Source: CAWDZK01 sp963807005 (lineage in GTDB: Bacteria; Actinomycetota; Actinomycetes; JACCUZ01). Taken from it: 64,000 nt of DNA. Numbering within the stretch: position 1 is the stretch's first letter; each line of letters begins with the position of its first letter. The position numbers were made by a program, and so were the translations under genes. The notes under the pieces were generated by a model. The model searched no databases. It was not told the DNA's origin and saw nothing but the letters and a program-made list of their open reading frames with translations. Below are positions 49,024 to 57,350 of this stretch, piece by piece. The DNA lies in NCBI GenBank assembly GCA_963807005.1, contig CAWDZK010000005.1:124001-188000 (forward strand). Reading direction: 5' to 3'.

Positions 49024-49397
49024 TCCTCGCGCGGGTCAGTCTCGCGACCGGGAGTCGGGGCAGACCGCATCTCGTGGCCCGCCTCGTCGAGGGCCAGCTG
49101 CCGAGCCAGCACCGTGAGCTGGCGCTCCACGTCCCGGAACCTCAGGTAGAAGCCGACAACCACGTACAGGAAGACGGCCGTCAGCAGGTACAGCAGCAGG
49201 TCGGTACCACGCCCCACACCCACGACATTGGCCGCCCTCTGGGTCAGCTCCGGGCGCAGGATCGATGCCACCGCGACGGCGGTCAGCGCGATGAGGATGA
49301 GCTTCTTCCAGGCCCGGGTTCGGGCCGACGTACGGCTGCGCAGCAGCACGACGAGCAGGCCGAGGGCGGCGACGATGAGGAAGATCTGAATGAGCAC
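49014..49397 (-). CDS. DUF2304 small membrane protein
   Basis: 127 residues. Helices near 1-18, 32-47 and 63-87 and a charged C-terminus fit DUF2304, which commonly follows a GT2 gene in actinobacteria. The pair may form one membrane complex that glycosylates lipid carriers, by analogy with small membrane partners of polyprenyl-phosphate glycosyltransferases. GTG 49397 lies two bases after the glycosyltransferase stop. No catalytic residues are visible. Confidence 0.8.
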   Translation of the reverse strand: MLIQIFLIVAALGLLVVLLRSRTSARTRAWKKLILIALTAVAVASILRPELTQRAANVVGVGRGTDLLLYLLTAVFLYVVVGFYLRFRDVERQLTVLARQLALDEAGHEMRSAPTPGRETDPREDQA

Positions 49398-49399
49398 GG

Positions 49400-50080
49400 C
49401 TACCTGAAGATGATGTCGAAGATGATGTTGATGGCATTGAGAAGCGGCTGACCCTTGCCGCGCGAGTAGTCGGTGTAGCGGATGTGCACTGGCACCTCGG
49501 CGTAGCGGAACCGCTCCCTGGCGACGATCGCGAGCAGCTCGGAGGCGTGGGCCATTCCGTTCATCGTCAGGTCCAGCGACTCCGCGACCTCGCGGGTGAA
49601 CGCCCGCAGGCCGTTGTGCGTGTCGCTGACGCTGAGACCGGTGCTCACCCGCGTGTAGCGGACGGCGGCGTTGAGGACGGCGCGCTTGGCAACGCCGAGC
49701 TGGGTGCGGGTGTCGAGGAAGCGGGACCCGAAAACGATCTGGGCGTCGCCACGGTCGAGGATCTTCAGCATCTGGTCGACATCGTCGATGTCGTGCTGCC
49801 CATCGGCGTCGAACGTCACGAAGTAGCAGGCGCTGGTGAATCGCAGACCGTACTCGATGCCCGTGCGCAGCGCCGCGCCCTGCCCGAGGTTGAACGGGTG
49901 CCGTACCAGCACGGCGCCCGTGCCTTCCAGTTCCTCCGCGGACCGGTCGCTGCTCGCGTCGTCGATGCAGACGACGTTGGTGTACCGCTCGAGGACGCTC
50001 CCGACCACCTCCCGGACGACGGGGGCCTCGTTGTAGACGGGGATGACGATGCACACGTCGTCACCCGGTCTCCCCGCCAC
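49400..50080 (-). CDS. GT2-family glycosyltransferase, polyprenyl-phosphate type
   Basis: 226 residues. The GT-A fold shows VIPVYNEAPVVREVVGSV, IDDASSDRS and the metal-binding TFDADGQHD (DXD). FGSRFLDTR and NGLRAFTREVA match DPM1-like enzymes that make polyprenyl-phosphate hexoses. AAGGAG lies seven bases before GTG 50080. It is the first gene of a two-gene unit with DUF2304, divergent from the large membrane protein. Confidence 0.88.
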   Translation of the reverse strand: MAGRPGDDVCIVIPVYNEAPVVREVVGSVLERYTNVVCIDDASSDRSAEELEGTGAVLVRHPFNLGQGAALRTGIEYGLRFTSACYFVTFDADGQHDIDDVDQMLKILDRGDAQIVFGSRFLDTRTQLGVAKRAVLNAAVRYTRVSTGLSVSDTHNGLRAFTREVAESLDLTMNGMAHASELLAIVARERFRYAEVPVHIRYTDYSRGKGQPLLNAINIIFDIIFR

Positions 50081-50276
50081 CCAGCATCTCCTTCGCCCAT
50101 GCGGAGTCGTCGCGCTCTACGCCTCGGTCGCGGTCGCCGGTCAGGCTACACCGCTGGCCGGGTAAGGTCGTCCGGGCCGCTCGCGCGGCTGAGGCGGTCC
50201 CACCGCCTCCTGCTGCGCGTGGGCCACCCGCCCGCAGCGATGCGCCCGAGACACCCGAGAGAAGCCACCGTCACCC

Positions 50277-52493
50277 ATGTTCGACCAGGGAGAACCGATC
50301 GTCCTCGTGCCTGTGACCGTCGCCATCCTGGCGGGGCTACTTGGCATCGGCGTAGGGGGCGGCCGCTTCACCTGGCGCCAGGCCGCGTGGGGGATGGTCG
50401 CGGGCTACGTCGGGGGAGCCCTCGCCGCCGTCGGCCTGGTCGGCGAGTACCTGGCCTCGGGGAGAACGGCGGCGGCGGCCATCGCGGGCGTCGGCGGACT
50501 GATCGCCGGTGCGGTCACTGGAGCTGTCCTTCGAGGCCCGGCCGAAGCGCGATCAGGCCCCGAGCTGAGACGCGGCAATGCAACTCACGGAGCCGGCCAC
50601 CCCCGAGACGTCGTTGACGCACCGGCCGGCCGTCTGGAGCCACCGGCCACCCCAAGGTCGCACGACCCGAGATACCGCGGTGGTGCGCTGGCAGGGATTG
50701 CCGCCCTCGCAATCGTGGCGGCCGCTCTCGGCGGCGCGCTCCTCGCAGTCGCCAGCCTACTGCTGCTCGCGACCGTGGCCCTGGCCAGGCGTGGCTGGGG
50801 CTTGAGTGCGGGGTTCTTCACGGCTACCGCGACCCTCGGCGCCGTGCTGGTGGTGCTGGGCAAGCTGGTGCTCTCGGACCGGGGCTGGGTGGGGGAGCCG
50901 GTCGCCGTGGTCGTAGTCGCGCTGCTCACACTTCTGCCGCTCATGTGGCGGCTGACCGAGCGCGAGACCTGGCTCCGCGCGGCCCGGAAGGCCAGCCTCG
51001 TCGATGCCGCCGCCGTGGCCGTCGCCGTCCTCGTCGCCCGCGGCTGGCTGTCGCTCTTCGACGGTCTCGGGAACAGCGAGATCATCTCGCAGCTTCAGCG
51101 CCTGGGCGAGGACAACGCCGGCCACATGATGATGCTGATGTCCACCACGGCGTCCGGGACCGCGCTCGGGACCAGTGCGCGGTCGGTGGAGATCAACAGC
51201 GGCTTCACCGGCTACTTCCCCGGTGGTTCACTGCTCCAGGCGTCGATCGGCGGACTGCTGCCAGCCATGTCGACGCCGCGACTTTATGTCGTGTCGACTG
51301 CCTTCCTCATGGCGCTGCTCGCCGGTGGCGCGTCTGCCGTTGCCAGCCTCGCTCGGACCAGGCTCGACGGCTTCTCGGCGCTCGCCGTACTGGTCCTCGG
51401 CTCACTCGGGGCCAGGGCCACGCTGGCCATGTTCGAGATCGGGTTCCCTGGCCAGCTCGCGACCGCCTGTTGGGTGGTCGCCGGTCTCACAGTGCTGCTG
51501 GCGGAAGGCCGGCGCGGGGGTCGGCCGGTATGGGCCGCGGGAACCCTGGTCGTCCTTGCGGTGGCGACGTATTGGAGCTGGAGCCTGGCCGCGCCGGTCC
51601 TGATGGTGCCCGTCGGGGTCCTGGCGTTGCAGGGGCTGCGCCACCGCATACGGCCGACGGCGCGCACCGAGTTGTCGGTCGTCTTCGTCGGGGCAATCGT
51701 GACCCTCCTCGCTCTGTACGTCGCCCGGCACCGGATCATCGCCACCCTGGACACGCTGAGCCAGGAGGGTGCGGTCTTCCGCGCCATCCCGTTCTGGTTC
51801 GCCATCGGCCTCGGTCTCGGTCTGCCACTCGCCTACCGGGTTCGCGGTCGCCGTGAGCCGGCTGCCGGCGTGAGCCTGGTCTGGGGGATGGCCGCTGCTC
51901 TCGTCCTCTTGACCTCCTGGCAGATGTACCGGACCGGCGTGATTACGTACTACAGCTACAAGATCGAATACCTGATGTTCGTCCTGGGCTGGGCGGCGAC
52001 GGCGCTCGCGCTGGCCGTCGTGGTCGGTCAGGTGGAACGCCGCTGGGCGATCCCGGTGCGCGCCGTGGCCGTCGTCGCGGCGCTTGCAGTAGCACCGCTC
52101 ATGATGCAGTGGCCCCAGCACAGCTACCGCGACTGGCTCACCGCACGCGCGGTGATCGGGGCGGACTCGGTCATGTCCTGTGCGATCACGCAAGCGCACC
52201 GTGAGGCGGGTTCAATCGTGATCGCCACTGGCTTCGGCGAGAAGCTCTCCAACTACCTCACGACCCGCGCGATGGATGTCGGGGCACGTAACAACGCGTC
52301 CAAGCCTTTCTGGACACCGATCCTGTACGACGCGCCCACGACCTGGCCCTGGAGCGCGGCGACTCGACCAGTCGTCATCGTCGAGGGCCCGTCCGCCAGT
52401 GACGCCGAGACAACAGCAATCGTCGCAGCCGGTCAGGCACAGGATGTCCCGGTCACGGTTGCGCCGCACCGGTGCGTCGAGGCTGCCGGCTGA
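50277..52493 (+). CDS. Large polytopic membrane protein of unknown function
   Basis: 738 residues. Helices are found at about 8-27, 37-60, 67-85, then after a hydrophilic loop (about 90-130) many more up to about 600, and a C-terminal soluble domain of about 125 residues ends the protein. The segment DGLGNSEIISQLQRLGEDN with acidic residues after a helix would suit the first outer loop of a GT-C glycosyltransferase, and the topology also suits a polymerase. No motif proves either. Position within the locus between glycosyltransferases and the ABC exporter suggests a role in polymer assembly. Confidence 0.65.
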   Translation: MFDQGEPIVLVPVTVAILAGLLGIGVGGGRFTWRQAAWGMVAGYVGGALAAVGLVGEYLASGRTAAAAIAGVGGLIAGAVTGAVLRGPAEARSGPELRRGNATHGAGHPRDVVDAPAGRLEPPATPRSHDPRYRGGALAGIAALAIVAAALGGALLAVASLLLLATVALARRGWGLSAGFFTATATLGAVLVVLGKLVLSDRGWVGEPVAVVVVALLTLLPLMWRLTERETWLRAARKASLVDAAAVAVAVLVARGWLSLFDGLGNSEIISQLQRLGEDNAGHMMMLMSTTASGTALGTSARSVEINSGFTGYFPGGSLLQASIGGLLPAMSTPRLYVVSTAFLMALLAGGASAVASLARTRLDGFSALAVLVLGSLGARATLAMFEIGFPGQLATACWVVAGLTVLLAEGRRGGRPVWAAGTLVVLAVATYWSWSLAAPVLMVPVGVLALQGLRHRIRPTARTELSVVFVGAIVTLLALYVARHRIIATLDTLSQEGAVFRAIPFWFAIGLGLGLPLAYRVRGRREPAAGVSLVWGMAAALVLLTSWQMYRTGVITYYSYKIEYLMFVLGWAATALALAVVVGQVERRWAIPVRAVAVVAALAVAPLMMQWPQHSYRDWLTARAVIGADSVMSCAITQAHREAGSIVIATGFGEKLSNYLTTRAMDVGARNNASKPFWTPILYDAPTTWPWSAATRPVVIVEGPSASDAETTAIVAAGQAQDVPVTVAPHRCVEAAG

Positions 52494-52555
52494 CCTCGGC
52501 ACCACCGCTCCGCGCCCCTCCTGAGTCGACCGTCGAGGGGACGCGGGCAACCCGC

Positions 52556-53782
52556 CTAGCGGGTCGCCGATACGTCGAACCCGTCTGGCAACGACACCAG
52601 TCCGCCTCGCGCGATGCCGTGCCCTTGCCGGACGACCAGGTCCAGCGCGTTGGTCCAGGCGTCGAAGGCCACAGTTCCGGAGCGGTCCAGGACCGACACG
52701 TCCACCTGGTAGGTGCCCGGGTTGAGCCGGCACGGCTCCTGCACGTAGTCGACCCGCCCGGACCCGTCGACCACCGGGATCTGGTCGCCGGTCACCCGGC
52801 TGCTCACGACGCTGACCACCGGCCCCGACTCATGGCGGAACGCGACCGCGAACACCGGGTCCTCCAACCGATCCTGCGCCTGGTACGCGAGCCGGATCCG
52901 GAGCGGTTCGCCGCTCACGCAGGACGTGGCGGGTGCCCCGTCAGCACCGAGGATCTCCACGGACGAGAGACGGATCTGTCCGGTACCGGACCGGTGCTGG
53001 TCGAGCGCCTGGACCTGCTGCGCCGGCCCCCCCGTCTCGACGGCGTTCACCGACGCCAGGTAGTCGTCGACCACCCGGCTAGCACTCCCCCGGCCCCGCA
53101 GCGCGCCATGGTCGAGCCAGGCGACTTCGTCGCAGAGCGAGGCCATCAGCGTCGTGGCGTGGCTGACGATGATGATGGTGCGGCCGGCCCTGCGCAGCTT
53201 GTAGAGGTGGTCGAAGCACTTCCGCTGGAAGTCCTCGTCCCCGACGGCGATGACCTCGTCGACGAGCAGGACGTCGGGGTTCATGTGTACCGCGACCGAG
53301 AAGCCGAGCCGGACGTACATCCCGCTGGAGAAGTTCTTCACCGGCTCGTCGATGAAGTCGCCGAGGCCGCTGAACTCGACGATCTCGTCGGCCGCCGTCT
53401 CGATCTCACGCCGCGTCAGGCCGAGGATCGACCCGTTCAGCCGGATGTTCTCGCGCCCGGTCAGCTCGGGGTGGAACCCCGCGCCCAGCTCGATCAGGGC
53501 TGCCAGCCGGCCGCTGACCGCCACCGAACCTTCGCTTGCGCGGTAGATGCCGGCCATCACCTTGAGCAGGGTCGACTTGCCTGAGCCGTTGTGGCCGATC
53601 AGGCCGTAGACCGTCCCCTGCGGCACCGTCAACGACACGTCACGCAGTGCCCAGAAGTCCTCTACCTGCTTGGCCCGGCCCCGCACCAGGAGCTCCTTCA
53701 GCGTGCCGCGCCGGTCGGCGTGGCGGCGGAACCGCTTGCCGACCGCGGAGACCTCGACGGCGGCCGGGACCAGCGAGGTCAC
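52556..53782 (-). CDS. wzt: ABC exporter ATPase with carbohydrate-binding C-terminal domain (Wzt type)
   Basis: 408 residues. Walker A GHNGSGKST at 63-71, signature NFSSGMYVRLGFSVA, Walker B VLLVDEVIAVGD. After the ATPase (about 1-260) a beta-sandwich of about 140 residues follows, as in Wzt proteins that recognise the end of the finished glycan. With the permease it should export a polyprenyl-linked polysaccharide or teichoic-acid-like polymer. GTG overlaps the permease stop (GTGA). Confidence 0.9.
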   Translation of the reverse strand: MTSLVPAAVEVSAVGKRFRRHADRRGTLKELLVRGRAKQVEDFWALRDVSLTVPQGTVYGLIGHNGSGKSTLLKVMAGIYRASEGSVAVSGRLAALIELGAGFHPELTGRENIRLNGSILGLTRREIETAADEIVEFSGLGDFIDEPVKNFSSGMYVRLGFSVAVHMNPDVLLVDEVIAVGDEDFQRKCFDHLYKLRRAGRTIIIVSHATTLMASLCDEVAWLDHGALRGRGSASRVVDDYLASVNAVETGGPAQQVQALDQHRSGTGQIRLSSVEILGADGAPATSCVSGEPLRIRLAYQAQDRLEDPVFAVAFRHESGPVVSVVSSRVTGDQIPVVDGSGRVDYVQEPCRLNPGTYQVDVSVLDRSGTVAFDAWTNALDLVVRQGHGIARGGLVSLPDGFDVSATR

Positions 53783-54663
53783 AGCAGCTCCCCGACGTCC
53801 TCGGTGGTGCGGTCGAAGATCCAGAGACCGAACGTGAACACCGTGGCCCCCAGCGCCAGCAGGCCACCTACCGCGAGCACGCTCGGACCGTGCAGCTCGT
53901 ACAGGCTTGCGTGCAGCGCCTGGACGAACAACGAGACCGGGTGCAGGTCGATGAAGGTCCGCAACAGCGGTGCACCGTCCGGTACGGCGGACACCGGGTA
54001 CAGCACCGGCGTCAGGAAGTAGAGGGCACCCAGGATCACAGTGACGATGTACTGCACGTCGCCGTAGCGCGCGTTGGCCGTGGAGAGCATCAGCCCCACG
54101 CCCTCGGCGAACAGTGCCAGCGAGAGGAGGAGGACCGGCGCCCACAGCCAGGTCCAGCCCACGTTGCCGATCACGAGGAACCAGACCAGCAGGACCAGCG
54201 TCTCGAGCCCCACCTGGATCAGCTGCACCAGCGCCGAGCCCAGGACCGGAGCCCAGGGTGGGAAGGCCACCTTGCGCAGGAGCGCGCCGCTCTCACGCAA
54301 CGAGGCCATGCTCAGGTTGAGCAGGCCCGCGAAGATGTTCCAGGCGATCAGACCGGTGAACAGGTACAGCACGTAGCTGCTGCCCTCGCCGTTGCCGAGC
54401 TCGGGTGCGGGTGCCTTGAACACGATGGAGAACACCGTCGCGAACACCGCCAGGTTGGCCAGCGGCTGGATCAGCGACCAGGTCCAGCCCACCGCGCTGG
54501 TGCGGTAGCGGGTCCGGAAGTCGCGCTGGGCGAAGGCCCACACCAGGCCGCGCTTGGCGACGAGCTCGGACCAGAGCCTCGGCGACGCGGGCCGGGGGGC
54601 CCGCGACGGCCGCCGGCCCAGCTCCGTCACCACGGCGGCCACGATACGCGAGGCAGGGTCCAC
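53779..54663 (-). CDS. wzm: ABC exporter permease (Wzm/TagG type)
   Basis: 294 residues with six helices. RDFRTRYRTSAVGWTWSLIQPL is the conserved amphipathic start of the ABC-2 permeases for O-antigen and teichoic acid, and NLSMASLRESGALLRKVAFPPW follows. Its partner is the ATPase encoded just downstream. GTG 54663. The gene is divergent from the glycosyltransferase at 54676 with only 12 bases between start codons, so their control regions must overlap coding sequence. Confidence 0.9.
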   Translation of the reverse strand: MDPASRIVAAVVTELGRRPSRAPRPASPRLWSELVAKRGLVWAFAQRDFRTRYRTSAVGWTWSLIQPLANLAVFATVFSIVFKAPAPELGNGEGSSYVLYLFTGLIAWNIFAGLLNLSMASLRESGALLRKVAFPPWAPVLGSALVQLIQVGLETLVLLVWFLVIGNVGWTWLWAPVLLLSLALFAEGVGLMLSTANARYGDVQYIVTVILGALYFLTPVLYPVSAVPDGAPLLRTFIDLHPVSLFVQALHASLYELHGPSVLAVGGLLALGATVFTFGLWIFDRTTEDVGELL

Positions 54664-54675
54664 CTCCGGACCGCG

Positions 54676-56172
54676 GTGCGCAAGACTCTGCGGGTGCCCG
54701 ATCCCGACCCGACCTCCGCGCCGAGCCAGGTCCCCTGGCCCGAGGTACAGGCGGTCGTGGGCACGGCGAGCGTGCTCGTGCTCACCGCCGCGGACGAGGC
54801 CTCCGACGTGCTCGCCGGCGCCCCGCGCGAGTGGCTCGGCGTCGACGACGGGCGGGCCGAGGCCATCGTTGCGATAGACCCCCTCGACGGTCAGGCCGTC
54901 GCTGCCGCGGCCGCGGCGGCCGGTGACCGGCCGCTGGTGCTTGTTACCCCGAACCTCGGGCGCCCGTCATACGTCCGGGCCCTGCTCGTCGGCGGGGGTG
55001 ACACGCTGCCCGGTCGTGGCCGGCTCGGGGCCGTGGCGCTCGACCGGCTGCTGGCCCAGGCGGGCCGTCGCCCGCTGCCGGTCGACCCCATCCAGCCCGC
55101 CCCCACCGGGCGCCCGCTGGACGACCTGCTCGGCGAGGTCGCCGCGGGCGCGGGCGGCGACGACCGGCCGTGGCGGGTGCGGCGCTACGACGTCGCGGTA
55201 GCCGAGCCGGGGCCGGGTGGACGCTCGCCATTCCTGTCCGTGCTGGTGCGCACCCAGGGCCGCCGCCCGGAGGCGCTGGCCGACGTGCTCCTGTGCCTGA
55301 GCGCCCAGACCTGCGACGACGTCGAGGTGCTCGTTCTCGCGCACGACGTCGAGGGCGAGGCACGGGCGACCCTCGACGCGCAGGTCGCCGCGCTGCCGGA
55401 CGCGATGCGGCCCCTCGTCCGAGTGGTGCCGGTGTGGGGCGGCGGCCGGTCCCGGCCGCTGCGGGTGGGGACCCTGGCCGCACGGGGCGCGTACGTCGCC
55501 GTGCTGGACGACGACGACCTGGTCGCGGCGCACTGGGTCGAGACCTTCGAGCGCGGCGCGCAGGTCGCGCCGGGACAGGTACAGCGCGCCGTGGCGGTCG
55601 AGCAGGACGTCGAGCCGATCGACGCACCCCCCGGTCACCGCGCCGCCTCCTGGCCCCAGGCTCGGTGGGACGCCGAGTTCTCGCTGCTCTCGCACCTCGT
55701 CGACAACCACTCCCCCATCCACTCCTACGCTTGCCCCCGCGAGGTGTTCCACGAGCTGGGGCTTCGCTTCGACGAGTCCCTGCCCGTGCTCGAGGACTGG
55801 GACCTGCTGGTGCGCGCCGCCTCCCTGGTCGGCGTGCACGACACGGGCGAGGTCACCGCGACCTACCTCCGGTGGCCGGCCCGCACCTCCTCGTTCGCCG
55901 AGCTGTCGGAGGACCGCTGGCCGGAGACGGCCTGGCGGATCGTCGAGAAGTGGGACCGGTCGCCGTTGCTGCTGCCGGCCGGGTCGGCGCTCCGGCTCCG
56001 CCGGGAGGGGATCGCCACGCTCCGAAACCGTCCCCTGCGGGAGCGAGTGCGTGGCCGCGTGGACCGCGAGCGGGACCGGTGGGCTCCGCGGCTGATGAGG
56101 ACGCCGTTCTTCCCGGCGCTGCGGTGGGTCTACCGGCGCCTGGTAGCAACCAGACCTGACCGGCAGCAGTGA
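54676..56172 (+). CDS. GT2 glycosyltransferase with a degenerate methyltransferase-like N-terminus
   Basis: 498 residues from GTG 54676 (GTG 54694 is an alternative). From about 185 the GT2 domain starts PFLSVLVRTQGRRPEA and has VAVLDDDDLV near 268. The N-terminal part, about 25-140, aligns with the methyltransferase of the gene at 57301: AIVAIDPLDG with ITLLDTLEH, and PLVLVTPNLGR with PLVVSVPNVAH. But the SAM motif DLGCGYG is absent and the region is shorter, so it is probably no longer a methyltransferase. Its stop overlaps the next GT2 gene. Confidence 0.8.
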   Translation: MRKTLRVPDPDPTSAPSQVPWPEVQAVVGTASVLVLTAADEASDVLAGAPREWLGVDDGRAEAIVAIDPLDGQAVAAAAAAAGDRPLVLVTPNLGRPSYVRALLVGGGDTLPGRGRLGAVALDRLLAQAGRRPLPVDPIQPAPTGRPLDDLLGEVAAGAGGDDRPWRVRRYDVAVAEPGPGGRSPFLSVLVRTQGRRPEALADVLLCLSAQTCDDVEVLVLAHDVEGEARATLDAQVAALPDAMRPLVRVVPVWGGGRSRPLRVGTLAARGAYVAVLDDDDLVAAHWVETFERGAQVAPGQVQRAVAVEQDVEPIDAPPGHRAASWPQARWDAEFSLLSHLVDNHSPIHSYACPREVFHELGLRFDESLPVLEDWDLLVRAASLVGVHDTGEVTATYLRWPARTSSFAELSEDRWPETAWRIVEKWDRSPLLLPAGSALRLRREGIATLRNRPLRERVRGRVDRERDRWAPRLMRTPFFPALRWVYRRLVATRPDRQQ

Positions 56173-57350
56173 CTGCCCGCGCGACGGTCGTGGTCGTGAC
56201 CTGGCAGGGGCAGCACCTGCTGGGGCCGTGCCTGGACGCGTTGGCTGCGCAGACACTGGGGCCGGAGGAGGTCGACGTGGTCGTGGTGGACAACGCCAGC
56301 ACCGACGGCACGGCGGAACTGCTCGCGAGTTACCGGGACGTGCGGGTCGTCACCGCACCGCGCAACCTCGGGTTCGCCGGGGGCGCGACCCTCGGCCTGG
56401 CCGACGTCAGCACGCCGTACGCCGTCATGCTCAACAACGATGCGGCGCCGGACCCGGACTGGCTGGAGCGACTGCTGGCTGGATTCTCGGACGACGTGGC
56501 CGCGGTCACGTCGAAGGTGGTGCTCGAGCCCCGATATGTGCTGCTCGACGTGGCCGCCGATCCGCACGACATCAACCGGGTGACGGCAGCCGGCTCCGAC
56601 GTCACCACCGCGGTCGTGGCCCGCCGCACGCCGAGGGGCACCGAGCTCGCCGTGCCCGCGCCCGACGACCGTGAGGTGGTGGTGGTCGTCGAGGGCTCGG
56701 GCCGCACGGAGCTGCTGCGCACCGCCGTCGCGGCAACCGCGCCCCGCGTCGACGTCCTGAACAGCACCGGCGGAGTCCTCACTCCGACCGGGCACGGGGC
56801 CGACCGTGGCTACCTCGAGGTCGACCGCGGCCAGTACGACGACCAGCCGGACGTGTTCGCGGTGTGTGGAGCGGCAGCCGCCTTCCGCACCGACGTCGCG
56901 GCAGCCGCCGGCTGGTTCGACCCCTGGCTGTTCGCCTACTACGAGGACCTCGACCTGAGCTGGCGGCTACGGCGCGCCGGCTGGCAGGTGCGATACGAGC
57001 CGGACGCCCGGGTGCGGCACCGACACGCAGCCACCAGCCGGGTCGGGTCCGACCTGTTCCTGTTCCACAACCGGCGGAACCGGTTGGCGGTGCTGGCACG
57101 CAACGCGTCGTTGCCCCAGCTGGGCAGGGTGCTCGCGGCGAGCCGCAGGCCTCGGCCGACGCCTACTGCCGACCTGTTGCGCGCGACCGACGCGCGTCCG
57201 GCCGGTCCGGCAGCACGGGGCAAGGTCTCGGCGCTCGCGTCCTTCGCAGCTCGGCTGCCGCGCCTACTCCTGACCCGCACGACGCGCGGCATGCCACGGC
57301 CTAAGCCTTCGGGCGACGCAGGTTCATCGCCGCTCGCAGTGGAGCGGTGA
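56169..57350 (+). CDS. GT2-family glycosyltransferase, rhamnosyltransferase-like
   Basis: 393 residues. VVVVDNASTDGTAELL, NLGFAGGATLGL and the metal motif LNNDAAPDPDWL form the donor site; YYEDLDLSWRLRRAGWQV is the acceptor-side ED motif of WbbL-like rhamnosyltransferases. An unusual insert of about 90 residues (roughly 115-205) sits between the DXD and ED parts. GTG overlaps the preceding stop. Its 3' end overlaps the opposite gene by 50 bases. The rmlD gene at the right edge supports a rhamnose donor. Confidence 0.85.
   Translation: MTARATVVVVTWQGQHLLGPCLDALAAQTLGPEEVDVVVVDNASTDGTAELLASYRDVRVVTAPRNLGFAGGATLGLADVSTPYAVMLNNDAAPDPDWLERLLAGFSDDVAAVTSKVVLEPRYVLLDVAADPHDINRVTAAGSDVTTAVVARRTPRGTELAVPAPDDREVVVVVEGSGRTELLRTAVAATAPRVDVLNSTGGVLTPTGHGADRGYLEVDRGQYDDQPDVFAVCGAAAAFRTDVAAAAGWFDPWLFAYYEDLDLSWRLRRAGWQVRYEPDARVRHRHAATSRVGSDLFLFHNRRNRLAVLARNASLPQLGRVLAASRRPRPTPTADLLRATDARPAGPAARGKVSALASFAARLPRLLLTRTTRGMPRPKPSGDAGSSPLAVER

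Noticed and set aside
54676..56172. Bifunctional active methyltransferase in the gene at 54676
   Set aside because: The SAM-binding glycine motif is missing and the domain is shortened, so only the glycosyltransferase is supported.
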